Below are positions 1 through 5,726 of a DNA stretch of 5,726 bases, piece after piece (the stretch's first letter is position 1; every line of letters begins with the position of its first letter). The notes under the pieces are model-generated. The model saw nothing but the letters and a program-made list of their open reading frames with translations, did no database searches and had not been told where the DNA came from. The position numbers and the translations under genes were made by a program. Source of the DNA: UTPRO1 sp031400185 (GTDB taxonomy: Bacteria > Desulfobacterota > Binatia > UTPRO1); contig JANNPN010000313.1 in the NCBI GenBank assembly GCA_031400185.1, positions 1 to 5,726 of the forward strand, written 5' to 3'.

Positions 1-209
1 GCGACCAGGTTCGCCAGCGCGACCAGCAGCAGCATGAGCAGCGAGAACGAGATCGTGAAGCCGATGAGCCAACCGCGCCGCACGCCCTGGTCGAGGACGA
101 TCGCGCCGATCTTGTCGGTGACGGACTCGAAGGTGTGGCCCGGCTCGATGAACGGCGGCCGGACGGTCACCTCGGCGCTCGGGTTGCGGGTGGCGGGGGT
201 GTCGCTCAT
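1..209 (-). CDS. actC: ActC, NrfD/PsrC-like quinol-site membrane subunit of alternative complex III (5' part only)
   Basis: This is the first 69 codons of a polytopic membrane protein; the gene runs off the left edge. The ATG at 209 overlaps the actB stop in an ATGA junction, which fixes the start. The visible part has a cytoplasmic head with PGHTFESVTDKI at residues 23-34, then the RRGWLIGF sequence at 44-51, leading into the first hydrophobic helix (about 47-69, rich in L, F and V). The PGHTF and RGWLIGF words are typical of ActC in the NrfD/PsrC family. In known ACIII, ActC binds and oxidises quinol at the membrane and passes electrons to the ActB iron-sulfur chain. Position directly after actA and actB is the standard act gene order. 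The family call is firm; completeness and later quinol-site residues cannot be judged from this fragment. Confidence 0.88.
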   Translation of the reverse strand, partial: MSDTPATRNPSAEVTVRPPFIEPGHTFESVTDKIGAIVLDQGVRRGWLIGFTISFSLLMLLLVALANLV

Positions 210-3184
210 GCCCCGTCCAGGTCGCCGCTCGGGTTGCGCACCGACGCGAGGTAGGTCGTCCGCGGCCGGGTGTTGAGGTCGCCGAGGAGCGAGTAGTTCC
301 GGGCGTCCGCCTTGAGCTTGGCGACGCGGCTCGTCGGGTCGTTGAGGTCGCCGAACACGATCGCGCGTGCGGGGCATGCCTGCGCGCACGCGGTCACGAC
401 CTCGCCGTCGCGCACGCTGCGATCCTCCTTGCGGGCGGTGATGCGCGCCTGGCTGATGCGCTGCACGCAGTAGGTGCACTTCTCCATCACGCCGTACGAG
501 CGGACGGTCACGTCGGGGTTGCGCGCGAGCTTCAGGCTCTCGGTCGTCCAGTCCTGGTATTTGAAGAAGTTGAAGCGCCGCACCTTGTAAGGACAGTTGT
601 TCGAGCAGTACTTCGTCCCGACGCAGCGGTTGTAGATCATGTCGTTCAGACCTTCGCTGCTGTGCACGGTGGCGTTCACCGGGCACACCACCTCGCAGGG
701 CGCGTTTTCGCAGTGCATGCACGGGACCGGCTGGTGGTGGATCGTCGGGTTCGCCGCCTCGCCTTCGAAGTACCGGTCGATGCGGAGCCAGTGCATCTCG
801 CGGCCCCGTGCCACCTCCTCCTTGCCGACGACCGGGATGTTGTTCTCGGCGTTGCACGCGACCACGCACGCGTTGCAGCCGACGCAGGAGGCGAGGTCGA
901 TGGTCATGCCCCACGCGGCCCCCTCATACGGGTGCGGCGGGTAGAGCGTCATGTCCTTTGCCGGCTCGTGGACCATCGCGTGGGCGAAGTGCGGCTCCCG
1001 GGTGTACTCGCTGAGGGAGGCCTCGCGGACGAGGTGACGGCCCTCCATCGAGTGGTGCTCTTGCGTCGTCGCGAGCTGGTGGCGCCGGCCGGTCTTCTTC
1101 AGCTCGACGCCGCGAACGATCCACGGGGCCGCGGCCGTCCGGATGCGGTTCGCATCGACGCCGACGGCGTTGCCGACGCGGCCGGCGCGCGTGCGCCCGT
1201 ACCCGAGGTGGAGCGTGATCGAGTCTTCCGCGTTCCCCGGCACGATCCATACCGGGGCTTCGAGGGTGCGGCCGGCGTAGGACAGCTCGACGACGTCTTC
1301 GTTGACGACGCCGAGGCGCTGCGCCGTCGCGGGGCTCAGCAGCGCCGCGTTGTCCCACGTGAGCTTGGTGATCGGCCGCGGGAGCTCCTGCAGCCAGCCA
1401 TTGTTGGCGAAGCGGCCGTCGAGCACGTTCGGGTCGAGGCGGAACACCAGCTCGAGCCCCTCGGACTTCGGCGGCTCCGCAGCCGTCGCCGCCTTCAACC
1501 ACTCTGCCTGCAGCCCGAGCTTGATCGGCGCGAACCCGGTGCCGGCGACGACCCCGTCGTGCAGCACCGTCCGCCACCAGCGCTCGAACTCACCGGCCTG
1601 CCGCCCGCGCCAAAAGTCGCGCACGATGTCGTACGCGGTCTTCTCGCGCCCGAGCGCAGCCGCGACGACCTCCGCCACGGTCTTGCCGTCGTAGAGCGGG
1701 GCGATCAGCGGCTGCATGATGCTGATCGTGCCGTCCGCCGAGCGCACGTCGCCCCAGCTCTCGAGGAAGTGCGCCTCGGGGACGTGCCAGTGGCAGAGCT
1801 GCGCGGTCTCGTCGTCGTAGAGTCCCACGTGGGCGCGGAACGGAACCTGCGCGAGCCGCGCGGCAAACTCGAGATCGGCGGGTGCCGTCCCGACCGGATT
1901 GCCGCCGAGGATCAGCAGCACCTGGACTTGACCCGCCGCCATCGCCCCCGCGAGCTCTTGCAGCGAGGCCATCGAATACATCGACTGCTGCGCGATCGGC
2001 TCCGTGAGGACGACGGTCGTGCCGATGTTCCCGAGCGCGTGATTGAGGGCGTGCGCGAACGCATGCGTCGTCGGCGACTGGTGCTCGCCCGCGACGACGA
2101 CGCTCGACCCCTGATGCGCCCTGAGGTCCGCGGCGATCGCCGTCACCCACGCGGCCTCCGCAGCCGGAAGGTTCGCGGGCGCCTGCGGGAGACGCGCGAG
2201 CTCGGCGAGGAGCGCCCATGCGAAGCGCTGCACGTCGCGCGCGGCGACGGGGAGACGATGGTCGGCACGCGCGCCCGTCACCGTCGGGGTGCTTTCGATC
2301 GCGTAGAGGCGGTTCATCCCCCCCGCCGGATTGCGGCGGGTGCTGAAGTCGCGGATGTGTCGGATCTTGTCGTGACCGCTGCCGAGGAAGTCGGCGTCGA
2401 GCGCGACGACCACGTCGGCCTCGGCGAAGCGGTACTGCACGTCCGCTTCGGCGGCGAACGCCATGCGCGTCCCGACGAGCGACGCGTCACGCGCGATCGG
2501 GTCCCACTGGTGGATGCGGCAGTTCGGAAACGCCGCCACGAGGTCCCGCACCTGCGCACCGAGCGTCGGCGAGCTGATGGTGTCGCAGAGGACGCGGAGA
2601 CCCGCACCGCCGGTCGCACGCTGCCCTTCGAGCACCTCGCCGATTGCCGCGACGAAGGCCTTCCAGGTCCGGATCTCGCCGGCGCTGCTGACGACCTGCG
2701 AGCGATCGGGATCGTAGAGGCCGAGGATCGCCGCCTGTGCGAACGCGTCGGTCGCGCCGCGGCTCGACGCGTGCTCGGGATTGCCCTCGATCTTCGTCGG
2801 CCGACCCATGTGGCTCTCGACGAGGAGCCCGGTGCCGACGCCGCCGACCGGCATGGCCGTCGCGAAATAGAGGGGGCGACCCGGGATGATGTCCTCGGGC
2901 GCCTTCACGTACGGCATGATGGTCTCGGTCGGCTGGCGCGTACAGGCGGACAGCCCGGCGAGCGCCAGCGACGCCCCCATCACTTGCAGGAACTGCCGGC
3001 GGTCGACGGCGTCGAGGAACGCGGGCGCCTGCCGCGGCAGCTCCCGCGCGAGCATCGCGTCGAATCCGGGCCGACGCGTGAGCTCCTCGAGGCTCCGCCA
3101 GTAGTGGCGGCCGCGCCGCTCGGTGAGCTCGGCGCGCACCGTCGCGAGGTCGAGCGTTTCGTTCGCGTCCTTCTCTTGCGTCAT
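206..3184 (-). CDS. actB: ActB, fused MopB-like and four-cluster iron-sulfur subunit of alternative complex III
   Basis: A 992-residue protein that carries electrons from the quinol site to the ActA hemes on the periplasmic face. Residues 1-60 form the long N-terminal extension seen in ActB-type proteins (GRHYWRSLEEL at 25-35). A twin-arginine motif DRRQFL follows at 61-66, then a hydrophobic stretch and a lipobox-like LSAC ending at Cys81, so Tat export is expected. Residues about 85-720 are a molybdopterin-oxidoreductase-like domain with no N-terminal cluster cysteines; in studied ACIII this domain holds no molybdenum cofactor. Residues about 755-992 are an NrfC-like iron-sulfur domain: Cys767/770/773/777, Cys822/825/830/834, Cys854/860/864 and Cys903/906/933/937. 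The third set has Thr857 where a Cys would complete it, matching one [3Fe-4S] plus three [4Fe-4S]. The ATG at 3184 is chosen because it overlaps the actA stop (ATGA) and begins the family N-terminus; the open frame upstream to 3637 lies inside actA. No clear Shine-Dalgarno is seen, so translation is probably coupled to actA. Confidence 0.95.
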   Translation of the reverse strand: MTQEKDANETLDLATVRAELTERRGRHYWRSLEELTRRPGFDAMLARELPRQAPAFLDAVDRRQFLQVMGASLALAGLSACTRQPTETIMPYVKAPEDIIPGRPLYFATAMPVGGVGTGLLVESHMGRPTKIEGNPEHASSRGATDAFAQAAILGLYDPDRSQVVSSAGEIRTWKAFVAAIGEVLEGQRATGGAGLRVLCDTISSPTLGAQVRDLVAAFPNCRIHQWDPIARDASLVGTRMAFAAEADVQYRFAEADVVVALDADFLGSGHDKIRHIRDFSTRRNPAGGMNRLYAIESTPTVTGARADHRLPVAARDVQRFAWALLAELARLPQAPANLPAAEAAWVTAIAADLRAHQGSSVVVAGEHQSPTTHAFAHALNHALGNIGTTVVLTEPIAQQSMYSMASLQELAGAMAAGQVQVLLILGGNPVGTAPADLEFAARLAQVPFRAHVGLYDDETAQLCHWHVPEAHFLESWGDVRSADGTISIMQPLIAPLYDGKTVAEVVAAALGREKTAYDIVRDFWRGRQAGEFERWWRTVLHDGVVAGTGFAPIKLGLQAEWLKAATAAEPPKSEGLELVFRLDPNVLDGRFANNGWLQELPRPITKLTWDNAALLSPATAQRLGVVNEDVVELSYAGRTLEAPVWIVPGNAEDSITLHLGYGRTRAGRVGNAVGVDANRIRTAAAPWIVRGVELKKTGRRHQLATTQEHHSMEGRHLVREASLSEYTREPHFAHAMVHEPAKDMTLYPPHPYEGAAWGMTIDLASCVGCNACVVACNAENNIPVVGKEEVARGREMHWLRIDRYFEGEAANPTIHHQPVPCMHCENAPCEVVCPVNATVHSSEGLNDMIYNRCVGTKYCSNNCPYKVRRFNFFKYQDWTTESLKLARNPDVTVRSYGVMEKCTYCVQRISQARITARKEDRSVRDGEVVTACAQACPARAIVFGDLNDPTSRVAKLKADARNYSLLGDLNTRPRTTYLASVRNPSGDLDGA

Positions 3185-3831
3185 CGATGACACGTGTCGC
3201 AGTCGGTCTTCGGCTGGATGTTGTTGGCTTTCACGAGCTCGCGGCCGATCTCGAGCTGGTCGCCCGCGGGCTGCCACCCCATCGTGAACACCTCCTCCTT
3301 CGGGCGAACGTAGCGCTCGGGATGGCGGTGGCAGTCGAGGCACCATTCCATCTGCAGCGAGTTCTGCTGCCAGGTCAGGTTCATCCGATCGATGCGGCCG
3401 TGGCACGTCTCGCACCCCACGCCTTTCGCCACGTGCACCGAGTGATTGAAGTAGACGAAGTCGGGAAGATCGTGGACCTTGATCCACGGGATCGACGCGT
3501 CGGTGCGGAAGCTCGCGCGCACCGGCTCGAGCGTCGGGCTGTCCGACCAGATCTGCTTGTGGCAGTTCATGCACGTCTGGGTCGGCGGAATGCCGGCCTT
3601 CGCGCCGACCTCGACCGACGAGTGACAGTAGCGGCAATCGATGCCGAGCTCACCGGCGTGATGGCGATGACTGAACTGCACCGGCTGCTCGTGCGCGATG
3701 CCCGCCTGCGTGACGTAGGAGGACCTGTTGATCAGCGCGAGACCGTAGCCGGCAGCGCCGAGCACGATGAGCGTCCCGAAGATGCTCACCCGGGCGATCG
3801 TGTTCGTGCTGCGGTGAAAGACCTGAGGCAC
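3181..3831 (-). CDS. actA: ActA, membrane-anchored pentaheme cytochrome c of alternative complex III
   Basis: A 216-residue c-type cytochrome. Five CXXCH heme sites are visible: CRYCH 66-70, CMNCH 87-91, CETCH 140-144, CLDCH 164-168 and CDTCH 211-215, the last ending one residue before the stop. Further His residues (H55, H57, H58, H130, H133) are candidate distal ligands. A single hydrophobic segment at about 15-34 would act as an uncleaved anchor that places the heme domain in the periplasm. The start is the GTG at 3831 because it gives MPQVFHRSTNTIARVSIFG, the recognisable ActA N-terminus; the open frame continues upstream to 4635, but that part is a shadow of the dehydrogenase gene. There is no good Shine-Dalgarno before the GTG. 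In ACIII, ActA accepts electrons from ActB and passes them on to another cytochrome or an oxidase. The stop overlaps the actB start by four bases. Confidence 0.94.
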   Translation of the reverse strand: MPQVFHRSTNTIARVSIFGTLIVLGAAGYGLALINRSSYVTQAGIAHEQPVQFSHRHHAGELGIDCRYCHSSVEVGAKAGIPPTQTCMNCHKQIWSDSPTLEPVRASFRTDASIPWIKVHDLPDFVYFNHSVHVAKGVGCETCHGRIDRMNLTWQQNSLQMEWCLDCHRHPERYVRPKEEVFTMGWQPAGDQLEIGRELVKANNIQPKTDCDTCHR

Positions 3832-3835
3832 GCGC

Positions 3836-3855
3836 CGCGGATAATAGCGTCCGCG
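3836..3855 (-). repeat. Inverted repeat over the candidate -10 box of actA
   Basis: The arms CGCGGA (3836-3841) and TCCGCG (3850-3855) are perfect six-base inverted repeats around an eight-base centre, ending four bases before the actA GTG. They bracket the TATTAT hexamer. A second small palindrome, GATCGATC (3855-3862), abuts it on the far side. The arrangement could be an operator, a small hairpin over the translation start, or chance in GC-rich DNA. It is not followed by a T-run in the direction of transcription, so it is not an intrinsic terminator. Confidence 0.4.
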
Positions 3856-3868
3856 ATCGATCCCGCAA
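3841..3868 (-). promoter_or_regulatory. Candidate sigma70-type promoter for the act operon
   Basis: Read on the minus strand, TTGCGG (3868-3863) and TATTAT (3846-3841) are separated by 16 bases. TATTAT matches the -10 consensus at five of six positions; TTGCGG matches the -35 at only three. The gap between the dehydrogenase gene and actA is AT-rich compared with its neighbours, which suits a promoter. Transcription would start about 6-8 bases past the -10, only a few bases before the GTG of actA or at it, so the transcript would be leaderless or nearly so. This is a pattern match only. Confidence 0.35.
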
Positions 3869-3911
3869 GATGACGGAAAGTGAATTACGGTGATCGCGTA
3901 GAGAAGAAATA

Positions 3912-5000
3912 CTAATGCTGCGCGATTTTCGTGGCGGCCGTACGCGGACCGGCCGCGTCGAGACGCTCGCGCGCGAGCGCGTACGCCGCCTCGTGCGGCG
4001 TGCGGCCGCGCGCCGCGACCGTCGCGAACACGCGCTCGACGCGGTCGGCGATGCGCTCGACGACCGCGAGCGCGCCGGCGCCGCGACCTGCGCCGCACTC
4101 GAAACCGCAGATCACCGCGCCGGCATTCGCCGCGAAATCGGGCGCGTACCAGACGCCGCGCTCGGCGAGAATGCGGCCCGCGGACGGCGTCGCGAGCTGG
4201 TTGTTGGCGGCCCCGGCGATGCCGCCCGTCTCGATCGTCCGCGCCACCTCGTCGGTGACGATCTCGCCGGCAGCGCACGGCGCAAAGAGATCCATCGGAC
4301 GCTCGAAGATCCGCGCGGCATCGATGCGCGGCACGCCGAGCTCGACCGAGCAGAGCTCGGCGCGCTCCTCGTCGATCTCGGAGAACGCGACGTCCGCACC
4401 CGCCTCGACCAGCAACCGTACGAGCTCGAGCCCGACGTCGCCGACGCCCTGCACGACGACGCGCGCGTCGCGGAGGTCGTCGCGCGCGCCGACGCGCCGG
4501 CGAATCGCGCGCATCGCCGCGACGACGCCCGTCGCGGTCGCGAGGTCGAGCATGCCGGGCTCGTCCTCCGCGAGGACGTGGTCGGTCCGCGACGTCACGA
4601 GCGCGAGCTCGGTCGCGGTCGTGCCGTAGTCGCACGCGGTCACGTACCGGCCGCCGAGCGTCTCGATGACCTCGCCGAGGAGCGGGAACGCCACCGTGGG
4701 ATCGAGCACAGGCCCCTGCGGGCTCATCGCGTCGTTCCGCAGCACGACCGCCTTGCCGCCCCCGAACCCGAGCTCCGCGAACGCGTTCTTGTAGGTCATC
4801 GCGCGCGCGAGACGGAGCACGTCACCGATGCCGTCAGCGGGCGTCGGGTACGCGCGCCAGCGGATGCCGCCGCACGCCGGTCCGAGTCGAAGGTCGTCGA
4901 GCACGATCACCGCCGTGAGCGCCAGGTCGGGCCGCTCGAGCACGTGGAGCTCGGCGGGGCCGAGCTCGGCGGCGATCGCCGCGTAGTCGAGCGCGCTCAC
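3912..5000 (-). CDS. Leucine/valine/phenylalanine dehydrogenase-family protein (NAD-dependent amino acid dehydrogenase)
   Basis: A 362-residue Glu/Leu/Phe/Val dehydrogenase-superfamily enzyme, close to the usual length of leucine dehydrogenases. These catalyse NAD-dependent oxidative deamination of an amino acid to a 2-oxo acid, NADH and ammonia in the cytoplasm. The N-terminal catalytic domain has MTYKNA (Lys71) and GFGGGKAVV (Lys83), the substrate-carboxylate and catalytic lysines spaced 12 apart as in leucine dehydrogenase, and TACDYGTT with Asp124. The Rossmann domain has GVGDVG at 185-190, with the acidic SEID following at 207-210, as expected for NAD rather than NADP. APCAAGEIV (240-248), GAANNQL (263-269) and YAPDFAANAGAVI (285-297) are all family landmarks. 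The GTG at 5000 is chosen because it gives the family N-terminus and overlaps the pdxH stop (GTGA); the frame stays open upstream to 5123, inside pdxH. Leucine-like specificity is more likely than glutamate, but the true substrate (Leu, Val, Phe or other) cannot be read from sequence. Confidence 0.9.
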   Translation of the reverse strand: MSALDYAAIAAELGPAELHVLERPDLALTAVIVLDDLRLGPACGGIRWRAYPTPADGIGDVLRLARAMTYKNAFAELGFGGGKAVVLRNDAMSPQGPVLDPTVAFPLLGEVIETLGGRYVTACDYGTTATELALVTSRTDHVLAEDEPGMLDLATATGVVAAMRAIRRRVGARDDLRDARVVVQGVGDVGLELVRLLVEAGADVAFSEIDEERAELCSVELGVPRIDAARIFERPMDLFAPCAAGEIVTDEVARTIETGGIAGAANNQLATPSAGRILAERGVWYAPDFAANAGAVICGFECGAGRGAGALAVVERIADRVERVFATVAARGRTPHEAAYALARERLDAAGPRTAATKIAQH

Positions 5001-5575
5001 GGTTGGAGCAGCCTCCGCGTCCACGCGCCGGCCCGCCGCTCGAAGCGCTCGCGGTGGTGGAGGCGCGAGGCGCCGCGCGTCCAGAACTCGATCGCGCGCG
5101 GCGCGATCCGATAGCCCGTCCATGCGGGCGGACGGGGCACGTCGTCGCCGCCGTGGCTCCGTCCGAGCGCGCGCCAGCGGCCGAGCAGGTCGGCCCGCGT
5201 CGCGAGCGTGGCGCTCTGCCGCGACGCCGTGCCCGCGAGCCGGCTCTCGCGCGGCCGCGTCTGCCAGTAGGCGTCGGCCTCCGCCGCAGCGACCTGCTTC
5301 ACGGGGCCCTCAACGCGCACCTGCCTTCCGAGCGCATCCCAGTAGACGACGAAGGCCGCCTCCGGATTCGCCGCGAGGTCCCCGCCCTTCCGACTCCGCC
5401 CGTCGGTGAAGAACACGAAGCCGCGCGCGTCCACCTGCTTCAACAGCACGAACCTGACCGAAGGCCGCCCGCGCCGATCCGCGGTCGCAAGCGCAATCGC
5501 CTCCGGCATCGGCACCCGCGCTCGCTCGGCGTCTGCGTACCACCGCTTGAACTTCGCAATCGGGTCGAGGGCCAT
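4997..5575 (-). CDS. pdxH: Pyridoxamine 5'-phosphate oxidase (PNPOx)
   Basis: A 192-residue FMN enzyme that oxidises pyridoxamine or pyridoxine 5'-phosphate to pyridoxal 5'-phosphate with oxygen, the last step of de novo PLP synthesis and of salvage, in the cytoplasm. The order of motifs is standard: RFVLLK at 41-46, GFVFFTDGRSRKG at 52-64 (SRK near the FMN phosphate), RQVRVEG at 84-90, and the C-terminal dimerisation/PNPOx part with VPRPPAWTGYRIAP, IEFW (162-165) and RLHHR (171-175). Arg171 and His173 correspond to conserved substrate-site residues; the next residue is His where the family signature usually has Asp, Glu or Asn. The ATG at 5575 is chosen because homology begins with DPIAKF; the open frame extends to 5698, but those 41 codons are Pro/Arg-rich and unlike the family. 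The stop overlaps the next gene's GTG. Function is likely, but related FMN-binding split-barrel oxidases cannot be wholly excluded. Confidence 0.9.
   Translation of the reverse strand: MALDPIAKFKRWYADAERARVPMPEAIALATADRRGRPSVRFVLLKQVDARGFVFFTDGRSRKGGDLAANPEAAFVVYWDALGRQVRVEGPVKQVAAAEADAYWQTRPRESRLAGTASRQSATLATRADLLGRWRALGRSHGGDDVPRPPAWTGYRIAPRAIEFWTRGASRLHHRERFERRAGAWTRRLLQP
5012..5016 (-). promoter_or_regulatory. Shine-Dalgarno for the dehydrogenase gene, inside the end of pdxH
   Basis: GGAGG on the minus strand lies 11 bases before the GTG at 5000, a slightly long spacing. It sits within GGAGGCTGCTCC (5016-5005), where GGAG and CTCC can pair around a four-base loop. Because this is in the last codons of pdxH, a ribosome finishing pdxH would open the hairpin, which fits coupled translation. 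This supports the GTG start over upstream alternatives. Confidence 0.5.
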
Positions 5576-5726
5576 GGCCGTTCGCAACCCTACTGTCTCG
5601 TGCAGGGTCCGACAATCGCGACGCGCGGTCGCCGGTCGTGGGGGGCGTGGCGGGGTCGCCTTCGCCGGCTCGACGTCTCGCACACCCATCCCGCTCACGA
5701 GACAAGTGTTCGCAGGGTCAGGCGTG
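5576..5726. other. Noncoding stretch upstream of pdxH, with repeated words
   Basis: No convincing gene is seen between the pdxH start and the right edge. The stretch carries a nine-base inverted repeat, TGTCTCGTG at 5594-5602 and CACGAGACA at 5696-5704, and an eight-base direct repeat, GCAGGGTC at 5602-5609 and 5712-5719. Whether these are regulatory, remnants of a duplication or chance is open. Confidence 0.45.
5587..5615 (-). promoter_or_regulatory. Weak candidate promoter for pdxH
   Basis: On the minus strand TTGTCG (5615-5610; four of six matches to TTGACA) is followed after 17 bases by TAGGGT (5592-5587; three of six matches to TATAAT). The start would fall a few bases before the pdxH ATG at 5575. 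The spacing is ideal but the -10 is poor, and GC-rich genomes often carry such matches by chance. Confidence 0.2.

Noticed and set aside
206..3184. A working molybdopterin oxidoreductase such as a polysulfide, nitrate or arsenate enzyme
   Set aside because: The MopB-like domain is fused to the iron-sulfur domain and lacks N-terminal cluster cysteines. The actA-actB-actC order and pentaheme ActA identify ACIII, whose MopB-like domain has no molybdenum cofactor.
662..3190. An 842-codon open frame on the plus strand opposite actB
   Set aside because: The protein is dominated by Arg, Val, Ala and Asp, with no recognisable domain, and it mirrors the codon bias of a GC-rich gene on the other strand. 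actB has clear family motifs throughout.
3185..3637. N-terminal extension of actB to an upstream ATG
   Set aside because: It lies inside actA in another frame, is Arg-rich and unlike ActB; the ATG at 3184 begins the known family N-terminus.
3832..3911. Rho-independent terminator after the dehydrogenase gene
   Set aside because: The TTTCTTCTC run just after the stop is not preceded by a stable hairpin, and the inverted repeat nearer actA has no T-run after it.
3832..4635. N-terminal extension of actA to an upstream ATG
   Set aside because: The extra part is very Arg-rich, overlaps the dehydrogenase gene in another frame, and precedes the recognisable ActA start at the GTG at 3831.
3915..5114. 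A 399-codon open frame on the plus strand opposite the dehydrogenase gene
   Set aside because: Its composition is Arg/Ala/Asp-rich and low in complexity, as expected of an antisense frame in GC-rich DNA. The minus-strand gene has full dehydrogenase motifs.
5576..5698. Extended pdxH start at the ATG at 5698
   Set aside because: The 41 extra residues are Pro/Arg-rich without family similarity, while the ATG at 5575 precedes the normal PdxH start region.

Overview
All genes in this window lie on the minus strand. It is the beginning of an alternative complex III (ACIII, act) respiratory operon, preceded by two metabolic genes. The DNA is very GC-rich by eye, with strong third-position G/C, GTG starts and dense stop/start overlaps. 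That fits a GC-rich, aerobically respiring Gram-negative-type bacterium; ACIII is common in Myxococcota/Deltaproteobacteria-like, Acidobacteria-like and Gemmatimonadota-like lineages. The sequence alone does not fix the taxon.

In transcription order (right to left): (1) pdxH, pyridoxamine 5'-phosphate oxidase, 5575 to 4997. (2) A leucine/valine/phenylalanine dehydrogenase-family gene, 5000 to 3912, whose GTG start overlaps the pdxH stop in a GTGA junction. (3) A gap of 80 bp (3832-3911), noticeably richer in A/T, with a candidate promoter and an inverted repeat directly upstream of actA. (4) actA, pentaheme cytochrome c, 3831 to 3181. (5) actB, a fused MopB-like and iron-sulfur subunit, 3184 to 206, joined to actA by an ATGA overlap. 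(6) actC, an NrfD-like quinol-site membrane subunit, starting at 209 in another ATGA overlap and cut by the left edge after 69 codons. The remaining act genes should continue beyond position 1.

ACIII oxidises membrane quinol and passes electrons through the iron-sulfur clusters of ActB and the hemes of ActA to a cytochrome c or directly to a terminal oxidase. It does the job of the cytochrome bc1 complex. The dehydrogenase upstream would produce NADH from branched-chain or aromatic amino acids, and PdxH would produce pyridoxal phosphate. A functional link between these two genes and ACIII is only an inference from adjacency.

I see no undescribed system here. The points most worth checking are the actA upstream region (inverted repeat over a possible -10 box, no Shine-Dalgarno, GTG start), the Thr in place of a cluster Cys in ActB (expected for ACIII), the altered C-terminal signature of PdxH, and the repeated words upstream of pdxH. 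I found no tRNA, rRNA, CRISPR, IS element or frameshift.
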